In this document: piece by piece, positions 1-8,421 of the stretch | Numbering within the stretch: position 1 is the first letter of the stretch | Layout of the letters: every line of letters begins with the position of its first letter | Source of the DNA: Lachnospira eligens | GTDB taxonomy: Bacteria > Bacillota > Clostridia > Lachnospirales > Lachnospiraceae | NCBI RefSeq assembly: GCF_009680455.1 | Contig: NZ_WKRD01000006.1 | Coordinates: 62,001 to 126,000, forward strand | Direction: 5' to 3' | DNA length: 64,000 nucleotides | The notes under the pieces: model-generated | Databases searched by the model: none | Told to the model about the DNA's origin: nothing | Seen by the model: only the letters and a program-made list of their open reading frames with translations | Translations under genes and position numbers: made by a program

Positions 1-176
1 ATACTTCATTATTCTCAACATCAGAGAAAGTGGCAGAAAGCGTAACATTTAATGAAGATGGAAGCTATTCATCGACAGTTAGTGGTGAGCCGGAAAGCGA
101 TATATGGAAGAACATTGGTAGTCATTCAGACGATAATGAATCTGATGATACAGCTAAAGAAAAAGAAGATGATTAA
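1..176 (+). CDS. 3' end of an unidentified protein with an acidic tail
   Basis: Reading from base 3 there is an open frame of 57 codons to TAA at 174-176. It ends in a strongly acidic, Ser/Asp/Glu-rich stretch (SDDNESDDTAKEKEDD). Only the C-terminus lies in the window, so no family can be named. Tails of this kind are common on secreted or surface-exposed proteins of this group. A hairpin terminator follows 5 bases later, which supports this being a true gene end. Confidence 0.5.
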   Translation, partial: TSLFSTSEKVAESVTFNEDGSYSSTVSGEPESDIWKNIGSHSDDNESDDTAKEKEDD

Positions 177-180
177 TAAT

Positions 181-214
181 AAAGGGGCATATCACATTGT
201 GATATGCCCCTTAT
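181..214. terminator. Bidirectional intrinsic terminator
   Basis: A near-perfect 15-bp palindrome (182-196 pairs with 198-212), with A-rich sequence on the left and T-rich on the right. It lies between the plus-strand gene ending at 176 and the minus-strand PilZ gene ending at 216, so it can serve both convergent transcripts. Confidence 0.8.
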
Positions 215-215
215 A

Positions 216-989
216 TCAACGCTTATTCTTTTCAGATATGTGTGAATGATATCCTGACGAAGTGCTTTCAATAGATTGTGAAGCAACGTCAGCAGCATCT
301 TTAAGAGCGGTCTGTTCAGACTGTTCTTTAGCAGAACTGATTCTGAATTCAATTTTTTTAAGAAAAACATATGTAAGATATTCACGGGACGGAGTTGGGA
401 TAATACATCCATAAATGTAGCGTTCTCCATACAACTGGCTGCGTATGATAAAACATTTAAAATGAAAGTTAAACTGCTTTCCGTTTGCCTGATCTGAAAA
501 TGTTATATACGTATTATTATAGTTATATAATAGTTCGTTGCTGGTCGAAAATGAAAGTCCTTTATCACTGACATCAATTAACGTTACCGGAATATCAGCT
601 TCTGTGGTATCTGATGAGATATGTCCCAAAGCCATGGTTGAAATGCGCTGATTAAATCTTCTGTCGCATTCAGAGGCAATGCTGGCAAAAACATTGGTCG
701 AGATTTTGTAGTAAGCAGATGCGAAACCGGTTGATTTATAAGTGATAGTTTCTATGTTAATATTCTTCCAGACTACACGGTTCTTTGTTGCTGGGTCTAT
801 GGTATAAAGATTAAATAAAATATCCTTATAAGAAGAAAAATCTATTACAGCACCTTTTGATGTAAAAGGCGCTAAGAGAATGTAGCCATTCTTGGATGCA
901 ACAACAGAGGAAGGCATCTCGTAGCTGACATTATCTATGGATATTTCAATTGAAATTGGCCCGCCTACGGGAATATCAGATATTAACAT
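216..989 (-). CDS. PilZ-domain c-di-GMP-binding protein
   Basis: A 257-residue cytoplasmic protein. The PilZ signature is visible: an RRFNQR arginine motif at about residue 110, followed about 25 residues later by DVSDKGLSF, which fits the (D/N)xSxxG motif. In this family the two motifs together bind cyclic di-GMP. An N-terminal beta-rich segment resembles the flagellar-brake half of YcgR-type proteins. No transmembrane segment or enzymatic domain is seen, so it is probably a c-di-GMP effector. A GGGAG ribosome site precedes ATG at 989. It is divergent from dnaE. The window also encodes an HD-GYP phosphodiesterase-type protein (29781-31037), so c-di-GMP signalling is plausible here. Its partner, possibly the flagellar motor, is unknown. 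Confidence 0.8.
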   Translation of the reverse strand: MLISDIPVGGPISIEISIDNVSYEMPSSVVASKNGYILLAPFTSKGAVIDFSSYKDILFNLYTIDPATKNRVVWKNINIETITYKSTGFASAYYKISTNVFASIASECDRRFNQRISTMALGHISSDTTEADIPVTLIDVSDKGLSFSTSNELLYNYNNTYITFSDQANGKQFNFHFKCFIIRSQLYGERYIYGCIIPTPSREYLTYVFLKKIEFRISSAKEQSEQTALKDAADVASQSIESTSSGYHSHISEKNKR

Positions 990-1035
990 AATACAACTCC
1001 CTTACATTAATAATTAAATATAGAATATCATAAAA

Positions 1036-1064
1036 TTGCTGATTAATAAACGAAAATATGTTAT
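1036..1064 (+). promoter_or_regulatory. Possible dnaE promoter
   Basis: TTGCTG at 1036-1041 and TGTTAT at 1059-1064 are separated by 17 bases, 27 bases upstream of the dnaE ATG and just before the GGGAGGAG ribosome site. The match to the sigma-A consensus is moderate and alternative -10 hexamers overlap it. Confidence 0.35.
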
Positions 1065-1090
1065 ATTTTTTTACATAGGGAGGAGATGCT

Positions 1091-4000
1091 ATGAGTTTTA
1101 CACATTTGCATGTGCATACTGAATATTCATTGCTGGATGGCTCCAGTAAGATAAAAGAGATTACTAAACGGGCAAAGGAACTTGGCATGGACAGCCTTGC
1201 AATAACAGACCATGGTGTGATGTATGGTGTTATTGAATTTTACGAGGCGGCTAAGAAGGCAGGAATCAAGCCTGTTCTTGGCTGTGAGGTGTATGTAGCG
1301 CCGGGGTCAAGGTTTGATAAAGGCGCAGGACAGAGTGAGGATAAATATAATCACCTTGTATTGCTGGCAGAGAATAACACCGGATATCAGAATCTTATGA
1401 AGATAGTCTCAAAGGGGTTTACAGAAGGCTTTTACTATAAGCCGAGAGTAGACAAGGAAGTCTTAAGAGAATATCACGAGGGAATTATTGCTACGAGTGC
1501 GTGTCTTGCAGGTGAGGTGCAGAGATATCTGTCAAGAGGCATGTATGAGACTGCAAGAGATGCTGCCCTTGAACTTCAGGATATATTCGGAAAGGGAAAT
1601 TTCTTTCTTGAATTACAGGATCACGGAATAGCAGAACAGCATTATGTCAATCCACAGCTTATGCGTATGCATAATGAGACCGGAATTGAACTGGTATGTA
1701 CGAATGATGTTCATTATACCTATGCAGATGATGTAGATGCACATGATATATTATTATGTATACAGACAGGTAAGAAGCTTTCTGATGAAAACAGGATGCG
1801 ATATGAGGGTGGACAGTTCTATTTAAAGTCAGAGGAAGAGATGGCGGAATTGTTCAAATACGTACCGGAAGCAGTTGAGAACACTCATAAGATAGCAGAA
1901 AGATGTAATGTTGAGATAGAATTCGGAGTTACAAAGCTGCCAGCATTTGATGTGCCTGAAGAATATGGAAAGAATTCATGGGTGTATCTTAATGCTTTAT
2001 GTTATGAGGGATTAAAGAAGAGATATCCGGACAAGACCGCAGATGTATGCATTGAAGATATTATAGAGCAGGCAAAAGCATCAATAGTTGCAGACAGAAA
2101 AGATGTTGTTATAAAAAGGGCAGAGGATTCGAATGATATATTCCAGAGACTTTCTTACGAGCTGTCAGTTATCTATTCAATGGGATATGTCGATTATTTC
2201 CTGATTGTGTGGGATTACATTAATTATGCCAAGACACATGATATTCCGGTTGGACCCGGACGAGGCTCGGCGGCAGGAAGTCTTGTGTCATACTGTCTTG
2301 GAATAACAACGCTTGACCCTGTTAAATACAATCTTGTATTTGAACGATTCCTGAATCCTGAGCGTGTGTCCATGCCCGATATTGACGTGGACTTTGCACC
2401 AGAAGGCAGACAGAAGGTTATTGATTATGTTATAGAAAAATATGGTAAAGAATGTGTGTGCCAGATAATCACATTTGGAACTATGGCAGCAAGAGCCGTT
2501 ATTAAAGATGTCGGAAGGGTTATGGATCTTCCATATGCGATGGTTGATAACATTGCGAAGATGATACCACAGAAGGTTGGTGTTACGATTGACAGTGCAA
2601 TGAATGGTGACGCAGACAGGGACATTAAGCCAAATGCTGAGTTTAAGGCATTGTATGAAGCTGATGAGACAGTGAGGGATCTTATAGATAAAGCAAAGAG
2701 ACTTGAAGGACTGCCAAGGCATGCTTCAGTGCATGCATCAGGTGTTCTTATCAGTCAGAAGGATGTTGGAGAGTATGTTCCGGTTGCAGTTGGAGCAGAT
2801 AATGTTAAGGTTACGCAGTTTGAAGGTCCTACTTTGGAACATTTGGGACTGTTAAAATTTGACTTTTTAGGTCTTAGAAACTTAACTGTAATCCAACAGA
2901 CTGAAAAATGTGAACAGCAGATTGACCCTGCATTTTCGGTGGATAATATACCATATAACGATAAGGCTGTATTTGAATGTATAAGTCAGGGCAAATGTGC
3001 AGGTATATTCCAGTTAGAGAGTGGCGGAATGAAAAACTTCATGAAAGAGTTAAAACCGGATTGTTTAGAGGATTTAATTGCCGGTATATCGCTTTACAGA
3101 CCGGGACCAATGGATTTCATACCACAGTATATTAAAGGAAAAGAGAACGCGGGAAACATAACCTATGAATGCCCGCAGTTAGAGTCAATCTTAGAGCCGA
3201 CATATGGCTGTATGGTTTATCAGGAGCAGGTTATGCAGATTGTCCGTGACCTTGCCGGATATTCGTGGGGCGGTAGTGATAATGTGCGAAGAGCAATGGC
3301 TAAGAAAAAGCTTGATGTAATGGAGCAGGAACGTCAGAATTTTGTATACGGTAATGAGGCTAACGGAGTACCAGGCTGTATTAAGAATGGCATAAGTGAA
3401 CAGACTGCCAATAAGATATATGATGAGATGAAGGACTTTGCAAAATATGCATTTAACAAATCACATGCGGCATGCTATGCGGTTGTGGCATACCAGACTG
3501 CATATCTGAAAGTACATTTTCCTGTACAGTATATGGCATGGCTGATATCAAGTGTAACTGATAAAACAAGTAAGGTCGCAGAATATATTCTTGCAGCAAG
3601 AGAGATGGGAATTAGTATTCTTCCTGTTGATGTCAATAAATCGGTTGCTGAGTTCGGTGTTGAAGGTAAGAACATAAGGTTTGGATTTAATGCGGTAAAG
3701 AGTATGGGAAGACCTACAATTACTGCGATTATTGAAGAAAGAACCAATAATGGCGATTTTCACTCCATGCAGGATTTTATTACAAGGATGGCAGGGGTAA
3801 TTAATAAGAGAACAGTGGAACATCTTATACTTGCAGGTGCATTTGACACATTTGGTAATACAAGACGGGGCATGATGAATGTCTATGAGAGAATGATTGA
3901 TAGTGCTGTTAAGCAGAATAAAGATGCTATTTCAGGACAAATGTCACTATTTGATTTCGTAAGTGAAGAGGATAAACAGAGCCTTGAAATGAAAGTGCCT

Positions 4001-4657
4001 GATATTCAGGAGTTTGAAAAGGAGGATCTGCTTGAACGGGAAAAAGAAGTTCTCGGTGTATATGTAACAGGACATCCGCTGGATGAATATACTGGTATGT
4101 GGGAGAAGCATATTTCTGCGAGAAGTACAGATTTTCTTATTGATGAGGAAACTGGGCAGGCAAAGCTTATGAACGGATCAAAGCAGACAATAGGTGGCCT
4201 TATAAGTAATATTAAGGTCATTACTACCGGCTCAGGCCAGCAGATGGCGTACCTTACAATAGAAGATTTTGTTGGAAGCGTTGAGGTAATCATGTTTGCA
4301 AGAAATTATCAAAAATATAAAAGACTTTTTGATACGACCAACAAAGTATTTGTTACGGGAAGAATACAGGCAGATGCCGACAAACCAGCAAGACTTACGG
4401 CAGACAGTGTTGTGAGCTTTGACAGTGTTCCAAGAAGATTGTGGCTTAGGTTTGACAGTCTTGCTGAGTATGAGACACACAGGGATGAGCTTACTGATAT
4501 TTTCAAAGAATCGGACGGTAAAGACACAGTCACAATATATTGTGTGGCAGAAAAACAGAGAATAGCGCTTCCACAGAGTCAGTGCGTGAAGGTGACATCA
4601 GACCTGCTTTATATTCTTAAGAGTAAATATGGTGAGAAAAATGTTGCTACAACATAA
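1091..4657 (+). CDS. dnaE: DNA polymerase III alpha subunit (DnaE)
   Basis: A 1188-residue replicative polymerase catalytic subunit, normal length for DnaE1. Domains in order: an N-terminal PHP domain (HLHVHTEYSLLDG at residues 5-17), palm and fingers with GPGRGSAAGS at about 388 and the catalytic PDIDVDF aspartates (D430, D432), the tandem helix-hairpin-helix region, and a C-terminal OB fold (from about 1033). Its metal-binding PHP histidines look intact, in line with proofreading-type PHP domains in DnaE lineages without separate epsilon. The start follows GGGAGGAG with good spacing. The dnaE-pfkA order is widespread in Clostridia. A few AT-rich bases separate it from pfkA. Confidence 0.97.
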   Translation: MSFTHLHVHTEYSLLDGSSKIKEITKRAKELGMDSLAITDHGVMYGVIEFYEAAKKAGIKPVLGCEVYVAPGSRFDKGAGQSEDKYNHLVLLAENNTGYQNLMKIVSKGFTEGFYYKPRVDKEVLREYHEGIIATSACLAGEVQRYLSRGMYETARDAALELQDIFGKGNFFLELQDHGIAEQHYVNPQLMRMHNETGIELVCTNDVHYTYADDVDAHDILLCIQTGKKLSDENRMRYEGGQFYLKSEEEMAELFKYVPEAVENTHKIAERCNVEIEFGVTKLPAFDVPEEYGKNSWVYLNALCYEGLKKRYPDKTADVCIEDIIEQAKASIVADRKDVVIKRAEDSNDIFQRLSYELSVIYSMGYVDYFLIVWDYINYAKTHDIPVGPGRGSAAGSLVSYCLGITTLDPVKYNLVFERFLNPERVSMPDIDVDFAPEGRQKVIDYVIEKYGKECVCQIITFGTMAARAVIKDVGRVMDLPYAMVDNIAKMIPQKVGVTIDSAMNGDADRDIKPNAEFKALYEADETVRDLIDKAKRLEGLPRHASVHASGVLISQKDVGEYVPVAVGADNVKVTQFEGPTLEHLGLLKFDFLGLRNLTVIQQTEKCEQQIDPAFSVDNIPYNDKAVFECISQGKCAGIFQLESGGMKNFMKELKPDCLEDLIAGISLYRPGPMDFIPQYIKGKENAGNITYECPQLESILEPTYGCMVYQEQVMQIVRDLAGYSWGGSDNVRRAMAKKKLDVMEQERQNFVYGNEANGVPGCIKNGISEQTANKIYDEMKDFAKYAFNKSHAACYAVVAYQTAYLKVHFPVQYMAWLISSVTDKTSKVAEYILAAREMGISILPVDVNKSVAEFGVEGKNIRFGFNAVKSMGRPTITAIIEERTNNGDFHSMQDFITRMAGVINKRTVEHLILAGAFDTFGNTRRGMMNVYERMIDSAVKQNKDAISGQMSLFDFVSEEDKQSLEMKVPDIQEFEKEDLLEREKEVLGVYVTGHPLDEYTGMWEKHISARSTDFLIDEETGQAKLMNGSKQTIGGLISNIKVITTGSGQQMAYLTIEDFVGSVEVIMFARNYQKYKRLFDTTNKVFVTGRIQADADKPARLTADSVVSFDSVPRRLWLRFDSLAEYETHRDELTDIFKESDGKDTVTIYCVAEKQRIALPQSQCVKVTSDLLYILKSKYGEKNVATT

Positions 4658-4763
4658 ATTTTAATTAACATTGGTAAAAAATTATCAAAAAAAGAAGATT
4701 TTTCTTTTATAATGTGGTAACATAAAGCAGAAAATAATATTAAGAGATAAGAAAGGGGAAGTT

Positions 4764-5738
4764 ATGGCAAAGGAAATTAAAACAATCGGCGTATTAACAA
4801 GTGGTGGAGATGCTCCAGGCATGAATGCTGCTATCCGTGCAGTTGTAAGAACTGCTTTGAATAAGGGACTTAAGGTCAAGGGTATTCAGAAGGGCTATAA
4901 CGGACTTCTTAATGATGAGATAATTGATATGGACAAGCGAAGCGTTGCTGATATTATCCAGCGTGGTGGAACAGTCCTCTATACAGCACGATGCATGGAA
5001 TTCATGACTGAAGAAGGTCAGAAGAGAGGTGCTGAAGTATGCAGAAAGCATGGAATTGACGGTATAGTTGTAATCGGTGGAGATGGTTCTTTCAGAGGTG
5101 CACAGAAGCTTGCAGCACAGGGAATTAATACTATCGGACTTCCGGGAACAATTGATCTTGATATTGCATGTACAGATTATACTATTGGATTTGATACTGC
5201 TGTTAATACAGCAATGGAAGCTATTGATAAGATAAGAGATACATCTACATCACATGAAAGATGCAGTATTATTGAGGTTATGGGAAGAAATGCAGGATAT
5301 ATTGCATTGTGGTGTGGTATTGCCAATGGAGCAGAGGATATCCTTCTTCCGGAAAGATATGACAATGATGAGCAGGCTCTTATTAATCATATTATAGAAG
5401 GAAGAAAGAAGGGCAAGAAACACCATCTTATTATTAATGCTGAAGGTATCGGACATTCTACAGGAATGGCAAGAAGAATTGAAGCTGCAACAGGTATTGA
5501 GACAAGAGCTACTATTTTAGGATACATGCAGCGTGGTGGTTCACCAACATGTAAGGACAGAATGTATGCGTCTATTATGGGTGCTTATGCGGTTGATCTT
5601 CTTGCTGAAGGAAAGAGTAACAGACTTGTAGCATACAAGGATGGTAAGTTTGTTGATTATGATATTGATGAAGCACTTGCCATGACTAAGGATATTAATG
5701 ATTATGAATTTAATATAAGTGCATTACTTTCTAAGTAA
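4764..5738 (+). CDS. pfkA: ATP-dependent 6-phosphofructokinase
   Basis: 324 residues, the usual bacterial PfkA length. It phosphorylates fructose 6-phosphate to the 1,6-bisphosphate, the committing step of glycolysis. Visible motifs: GGDAPGMNAAIR near the N-terminus, GGDGSF (the glycine at the third position fits ATP rather than pyrophosphate use), the catalytic loop GTIDLD, and the substrate motif MGRNAGY. Most PfkA proteins have TIDND, so the Asn to Leu change between the two catalytic-loop aspartates is unusual. The two aspartates are kept. A TATAAT at 4708-4713 and an AGAAAGGGG ribosome site lie upstream. It is probably transcribed with the following methyltransferase gene, 25 bases away. 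Confidence 0.95.
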   Translation: MAKEIKTIGVLTSGGDAPGMNAAIRAVVRTALNKGLKVKGIQKGYNGLLNDEIIDMDKRSVADIIQRGGTVLYTARCMEFMTEEGQKRGAEVCRKHGIDGIVVIGGDGSFRGAQKLAAQGINTIGLPGTIDLDIACTDYTIGFDTAVNTAMEAIDKIRDTSTSHERCSIIEVMGRNAGYIALWCGIANGAEDILLPERYDNDEQALINHIIEGRKKGKKHHLIINAEGIGHSTGMARRIEAATGIETRATILGYMQRGGSPTCKDRMYASIMGAYAVDLLAEGKSNRLVAYKDGKFVDYDIDEALAMTKDINDYEFNISALLSK

Positions 5739-5763
5739 TGCATGGCAGAAAGGTAACCTCATA

Positions 5764-6558
5764 ATGATAACCAGTACGAGCAGTTCACAGGTAAAGCATG
5801 TTATATCATTGCTTTCTAAGGCCAGGGAAAGAAAGAAGAATAAAGAATATGTTGTAGAGGGAGTCCGCATGGTATCTGAGGTGCCGGCAGATTTACTTGT
5901 AAAGATATATATGTCTGAAAGATTTCATAGTAACAATCCTGAGTATGTGCATGAGCTGGTTAAGAAGCAGGGGATTTCTTCTGACAGTATTGAGATTGTC
6001 GCCGATAATGTATTTGACAGAATGTCACAGACACAGACACCACAGGGAATTATGGCGGTTGTAAGAATGAAGGACAGCAGTATTTCAGATATGCTTACCG
6101 ACAATCCGTTGCTGATTCTTGTTGAGAATCTTCAGGATCCGGGTAATCTGGGAACTATATTAAGGATGGGTGAAGGTGCAGGTGTTACCGGAGTTGTTAT
6201 GAGTTCTAATACTGTGGATATATATAATCCTAAGACAATAAGGTCAACAATGGGTTCTATATTCAGAGTGCCATTTGTATATGTGCAGGATTTTAGCGAT
6301 GCAGTTTCACAGTGTCAGAATGCTGGAATTAAGGTATATGCTGCACATCTTGGCGGAAAGAATACATATCTTGGTGAAGATTACAGGGAAGGAACCGCAT
6401 TTCTAATAGGTAATGAGGGGAATGGACTTACAGATGATATCACTAAGCAGGCAGATACACTTATAAGAATTCCGATGCAGGGAGAGGTTGAATCTCTTAA
6501 CGCGGCAATAGCATGTACAATTCTTACATACGAAGCTGTCAGACAGAGAAGTGTGTAG
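5764..6558 (+). CDS. SpoU-family RNA 2'-O-methyltransferase (TrmH/RlmB type)
   Basis: A 264-residue SPOUT-fold methyltransferase that transfers a methyl group from S-adenosylmethionine to a ribose 2'-OH, probably in 23S rRNA. An N-terminal substrate-binding domain (KEYVVEGVRMVSE) is followed by the three SpoU motifs: NLQDPGNLGTILRMGEGAG, LIGNEGNGL, and IPMQGEVESLNAAIA. The knotted SAM site is formed by the last two. An upstream in-frame codon exists at 5719 inside pfkA. I chose ATG 5764 because GAAAGGTAA precedes it and it begins at the conserved N-terminus. The exact target nucleotide cannot be read from the sequence. It is followed by a strong terminator. Confidence 0.9.
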   Translation: MITSTSSSQVKHVISLLSKARERKKNKEYVVEGVRMVSEVPADLLVKIYMSERFHSNNPEYVHELVKKQGISSDSIEIVADNVFDRMSQTQTPQGIMAVVRMKDSSISDMLTDNPLLILVENLQDPGNLGTILRMGEGAGVTGVVMSSNTVDIYNPKTIRSTMGSIFRVPFVYVQDFSDAVSQCQNAGIKVYAAHLGGKNTYLGEDYREGTAFLIGNEGNGLTDDITKQADTLIRIPMQGEVESLNAAIACTILTYEAVRQRSV

Positions 6559-6622
6559 ATAACCAACTATATATATGGTCATATACTATATTTTGCAAAA
6601 TGAATTTAATAAACAAACCCGC

Positions 6623-6646
6623 AAACCCGCTCTATGAGCGGGTTTT
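6623..6646 (+). terminator. Intrinsic terminator after the methyltransferase gene
   Basis: A perfect 10-bp stem (6623-6632 with 6636-6645) with a 3-base loop, ending in a T run. It closes the dnaE/pfkA/methyltransferase stretch before a new promoter at 6654. Confidence 0.85.
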
Positions 6647-6653
6647 AACATAT

Positions 6654-6682
6654 TTGACAAATTACTGTAACTTTGCTATTAT
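6654..6682 (+). promoter_or_regulatory. Sigma-A promoter of the cell wall hydrolase gene
   Basis: Consensus TTGACA (6654-6659), exactly 17 bases, then TATTAT (6677-6682). Transcription would start near 6690 and give a leader of about 70 bases. Short GGC/GCC segments in the leader (6722-6743) could form a small hairpin near the ribosome site. Confidence 0.8.
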
Positions 6683-6760
6683 ATTTCCGTAATAAATTGT
6701 AACATTTCTGTAACAATTTACAGGCGAAGCTAAATAAGCCGCCGGAAAGGGAAGTATAAT

Positions 6761-7762
6761 ATGAAACTTAGAAGTAGCAAAGCTGCTTGCTATGTGGGAG
6801 CTGCAATTGTGTTATTTATGACACCGGTTCTTCCAGCAGTGGCAACTACCTATGAGAAAACACAGAATACTGACACGGGAATTAAGGTTGCATCTTATTC
6901 AGCTAATACAGAAGAGGTTCTTGTGACTGGGTATGAAGAAACAGGAACATACAAGAACAAGGCAGTAGCAATTACTGATCCTTATCTTGATGTTTATGAC
7001 ACTTCTGACGAAGAGACAGCGCAGGTTGTGGGAAGATTATATACTAACACACTTGTGGATGTTGATATGGTCGGAAAGGAATGGACTAAAGTTAGTTCAG
7101 GAAACTGCGAAGGTTATGTACAGACACAGTGCTTATGTTTTGGAGAAGAAGCAGAGGCTATAGCAGAACAGATTGGAACAGATAATCTTCTTGCAGGATA
7201 TACAATAGCAGAGATTGAAGCTATTGAAGCAGAAGAAGAGGCTGAAAGACTTGCAGAAGAAGCAAGACTTGAGGCAGAGGCAGAAGCTGAAAGAGCGGCT
7301 GCTGCAGCAGAGGAAGCAAGACGACAGAAGATAATTGCTAATACAATATCAGGAACAGATATAACATATAACCCAACTATGAGCGTATCAGATGATGATA
7401 TATGGCTTATGGCATGTATCATAGACTGGGAGGCTGCATATCAGCCATATGCAGGAAAGCTCGCTGTTGCAAATGTTATTCTTAACAGAGTGCGAAGCGG
7501 ACATTATCCGGGTACAGTTTCGGGTGTTGTTTATCAGAGATCACAGTTCTCTGGTGTATCAGATGGCGCTGGTAATCCATCAGACAGATTTGCAGCAAGA
7601 CTTGCAAATGGTCCGAGAAACACAGAATGCATGCAGGCAGCACTTGAAGCATTATCAGGCGTTAATAATATAGGTGGTTATACATCATTCAGGGCATTAT
7701 ATACTGTAGATGTTAACAACTATTCAGATTTTGTAATAATTGGAGATCATATATTCCATTAA
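6761..7762 (+). CDS. Secreted cell wall hydrolase: SH3 domain, coiled coil, SleB/CwlJ-type catalytic domain
   Basis: 333 residues. An N-terminal signal peptide runs to about residue 29 (hydrophobic core, cleavage near AVA-TT). Residues about 65-130 look like a bacterial SH3 domain for wall binding. Residues about 140-190 are a Glu/Ala/Arg-rich coiled coil that could act as a stalk. The C-terminal 130 residues are a Hydrolase_2 domain related to the SleB/CwlJ lytic transglycosylases of spore germination. The catalytic glutamate sits in IIDWEAAYQPYAGK, and AVANVILNRVRSG follows. In vegetative Clostridia such proteins often remodel peptidoglycan, so a germination role is not implied. The gene has its own promoter and terminator context. 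A GGAAAGGGAAG ribosome site precedes the ATG. Confidence 0.88.
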   Translation: MKLRSSKAACYVGAAIVLFMTPVLPAVATTYEKTQNTDTGIKVASYSANTEEVLVTGYEETGTYKNKAVAITDPYLDVYDTSDEETAQVVGRLYTNTLVDVDMVGKEWTKVSSGNCEGYVQTQCLCFGEEAEAIAEQIGTDNLLAGYTIAEIEAIEAEEEAERLAEEARLEAEAEAERAAAAAEEARRQKIIANTISGTDITYNPTMSVSDDDIWLMACIIDWEAAYQPYAGKLAVANVILNRVRSGHYPGTVSGVVYQRSQFSGVSDGAGNPSDRFAARLANGPRNTECMQAALEALSGVNNIGGYTSFRALYTVDVNNYSDFVIIGDHIFH

Positions 7763-7767
7763 GGGAT

Positions 7768-7988
7768 AAAAAAGGTGGTGTGGTTTTCTTCCGTACAAAC
7801 TACGCTACATAATAATAAGCATTGGGCGTGGAAGGCTGTTTAAGTTCTCGTTACGCTGTCAACGTGCATCTATGCACGAGACAGCTCGCGCGTCCGTCCG
7901 TGGACGCGCGTACACTTAGGTAGTGACTTTGCTCAATGCTTTTATTATGTGCATAGTTTGCAGTCAGAAAAGCCACACCACCTTTTTA
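7768..7988. repeat. Large hairpin repeat element, copy 1
   Basis: A 220-base non-coding element that folds back on itself. The outer arms 7769-7788 and 7967-7987 pair with one bulge. Inner arms 7808-7824 (CATAATAATAAGCATTG) and 7934-7951 pair. Inside are a hairpin 7855-7885 (GCTGTC...GACAGC enclosing CGTGCA...TGCACG) and a GC-rich palindrome 7887-7910 (CGCGCGTCC...GGACGCGCG). The outer arm starts 6 bases after the hydrolase stop codon and ends in a T run, so it probably also terminates that gene. A paralogous element lies at 8076-8306 in inverse orientation. GC content is well above the neighbours. It is probably a structured RNA or a MITE-like repeat. Confidence 0.75.
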
Positions 7989-8075
7989 TTGGCGGACGGA
8001 AGGTGAACCAGTCCGGAGAGGTGTAGGAGAGGAAAGCTACTCTGACCTGAATTTGGAGAAGTGTGGAGGAAGGGA

Positions 8076-8306
8076 GGTTGTGGGGGATGGCGGAGAGCTG
8101 ACTTTAAACTGAACGCATAATAAAGGTACTGGGCATGTAGAAGGAACGAGTGTACACGCGTCCATGGACGGACGCGTGAGCTGGCACGCACAAGGATGTG
8201 CGTTGCCAGCGTTAACGGTCGGGGACGAAGCATGGAACGCCCAGTGCCTATTATTATGCAGAGAAGTTTAACGGAAGCTATCTGCTATCTCCCACAACCG
8301 ACCGTT
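8076..8306. repeat. Large hairpin repeat element, copy 2 (inverted relative to copy 1)
   Basis: The reverse complement of this segment aligns with 7768-7988. They share the CATAATAATA-containing arm, the GTTACGCTG/GTTAACGCTGG segment, a GTGCA-type hairpin and the ACGCGTCC/GGACGCGT palindrome, with many compensatory-looking differences. Outer arms 8076-8088 and 8287-8299 pair (GGTTGTGGGGGAT with ATCTCCCACAACC). Inner arms around 8115-8135 and 8236-8259 pair. A perfect 9-base match links 8214-8222 in the interior (AACGGTCGG) with 8298-8306 just outside the outer arm, so a pseudoknot or alternative fold is possible. About 90 bases separate the two elements. The argF promoter starts 29 bases downstream. 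Confidence 0.72.
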
Positions 8307-8334
8307 TTGCAACTACACAAATTAAACAACGCAT

Positions 8335-8363
8335 TTGACGAAGTACTATAATTGCGATAGAAT
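8335..8363 (+). promoter_or_regulatory. argF promoter
   Basis: TTGACG (8335-8340), a 17-base spacer and TAGAAT (8358-8363), about 60 bases before the argF start. The leader between them contains no obvious ARG-box palindrome. Confidence 0.65.
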
Positions 8364-8421
8364 GAACAAAGTTATTAATTATTCAATGTATGTGAATTTG
8401 CCATACAGACAGGAGGATGTT

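Noticed and set aside
52..249. 65-codon ORF at the left edge
   Set aside because: Frame 3 (3-176) gives a better, acidic gene end followed by a terminator. This ORF runs through that terminator and has no ribosome site.
6683..6760. c-di-AMP or c-di-GMP riboswitch before the cell wall hydrolase
   Set aside because: The leader is only about 70 bases and the conserved aptamer words are absent. Short GGC/GCC pairing alone is not enough.
7964..8233. 89-codon minus-strand ORF within the hairpin elements
   Set aside because: It lies on repeat palindromes, has odd composition and lacks a ribosome site. The structured repeat explains the sequence.
7768..8306. CRISPR array or tRNA cluster
   Set aside because: Only two diverged copies in inverse orientation, with no spacers and no cloverleaf or CCA end.
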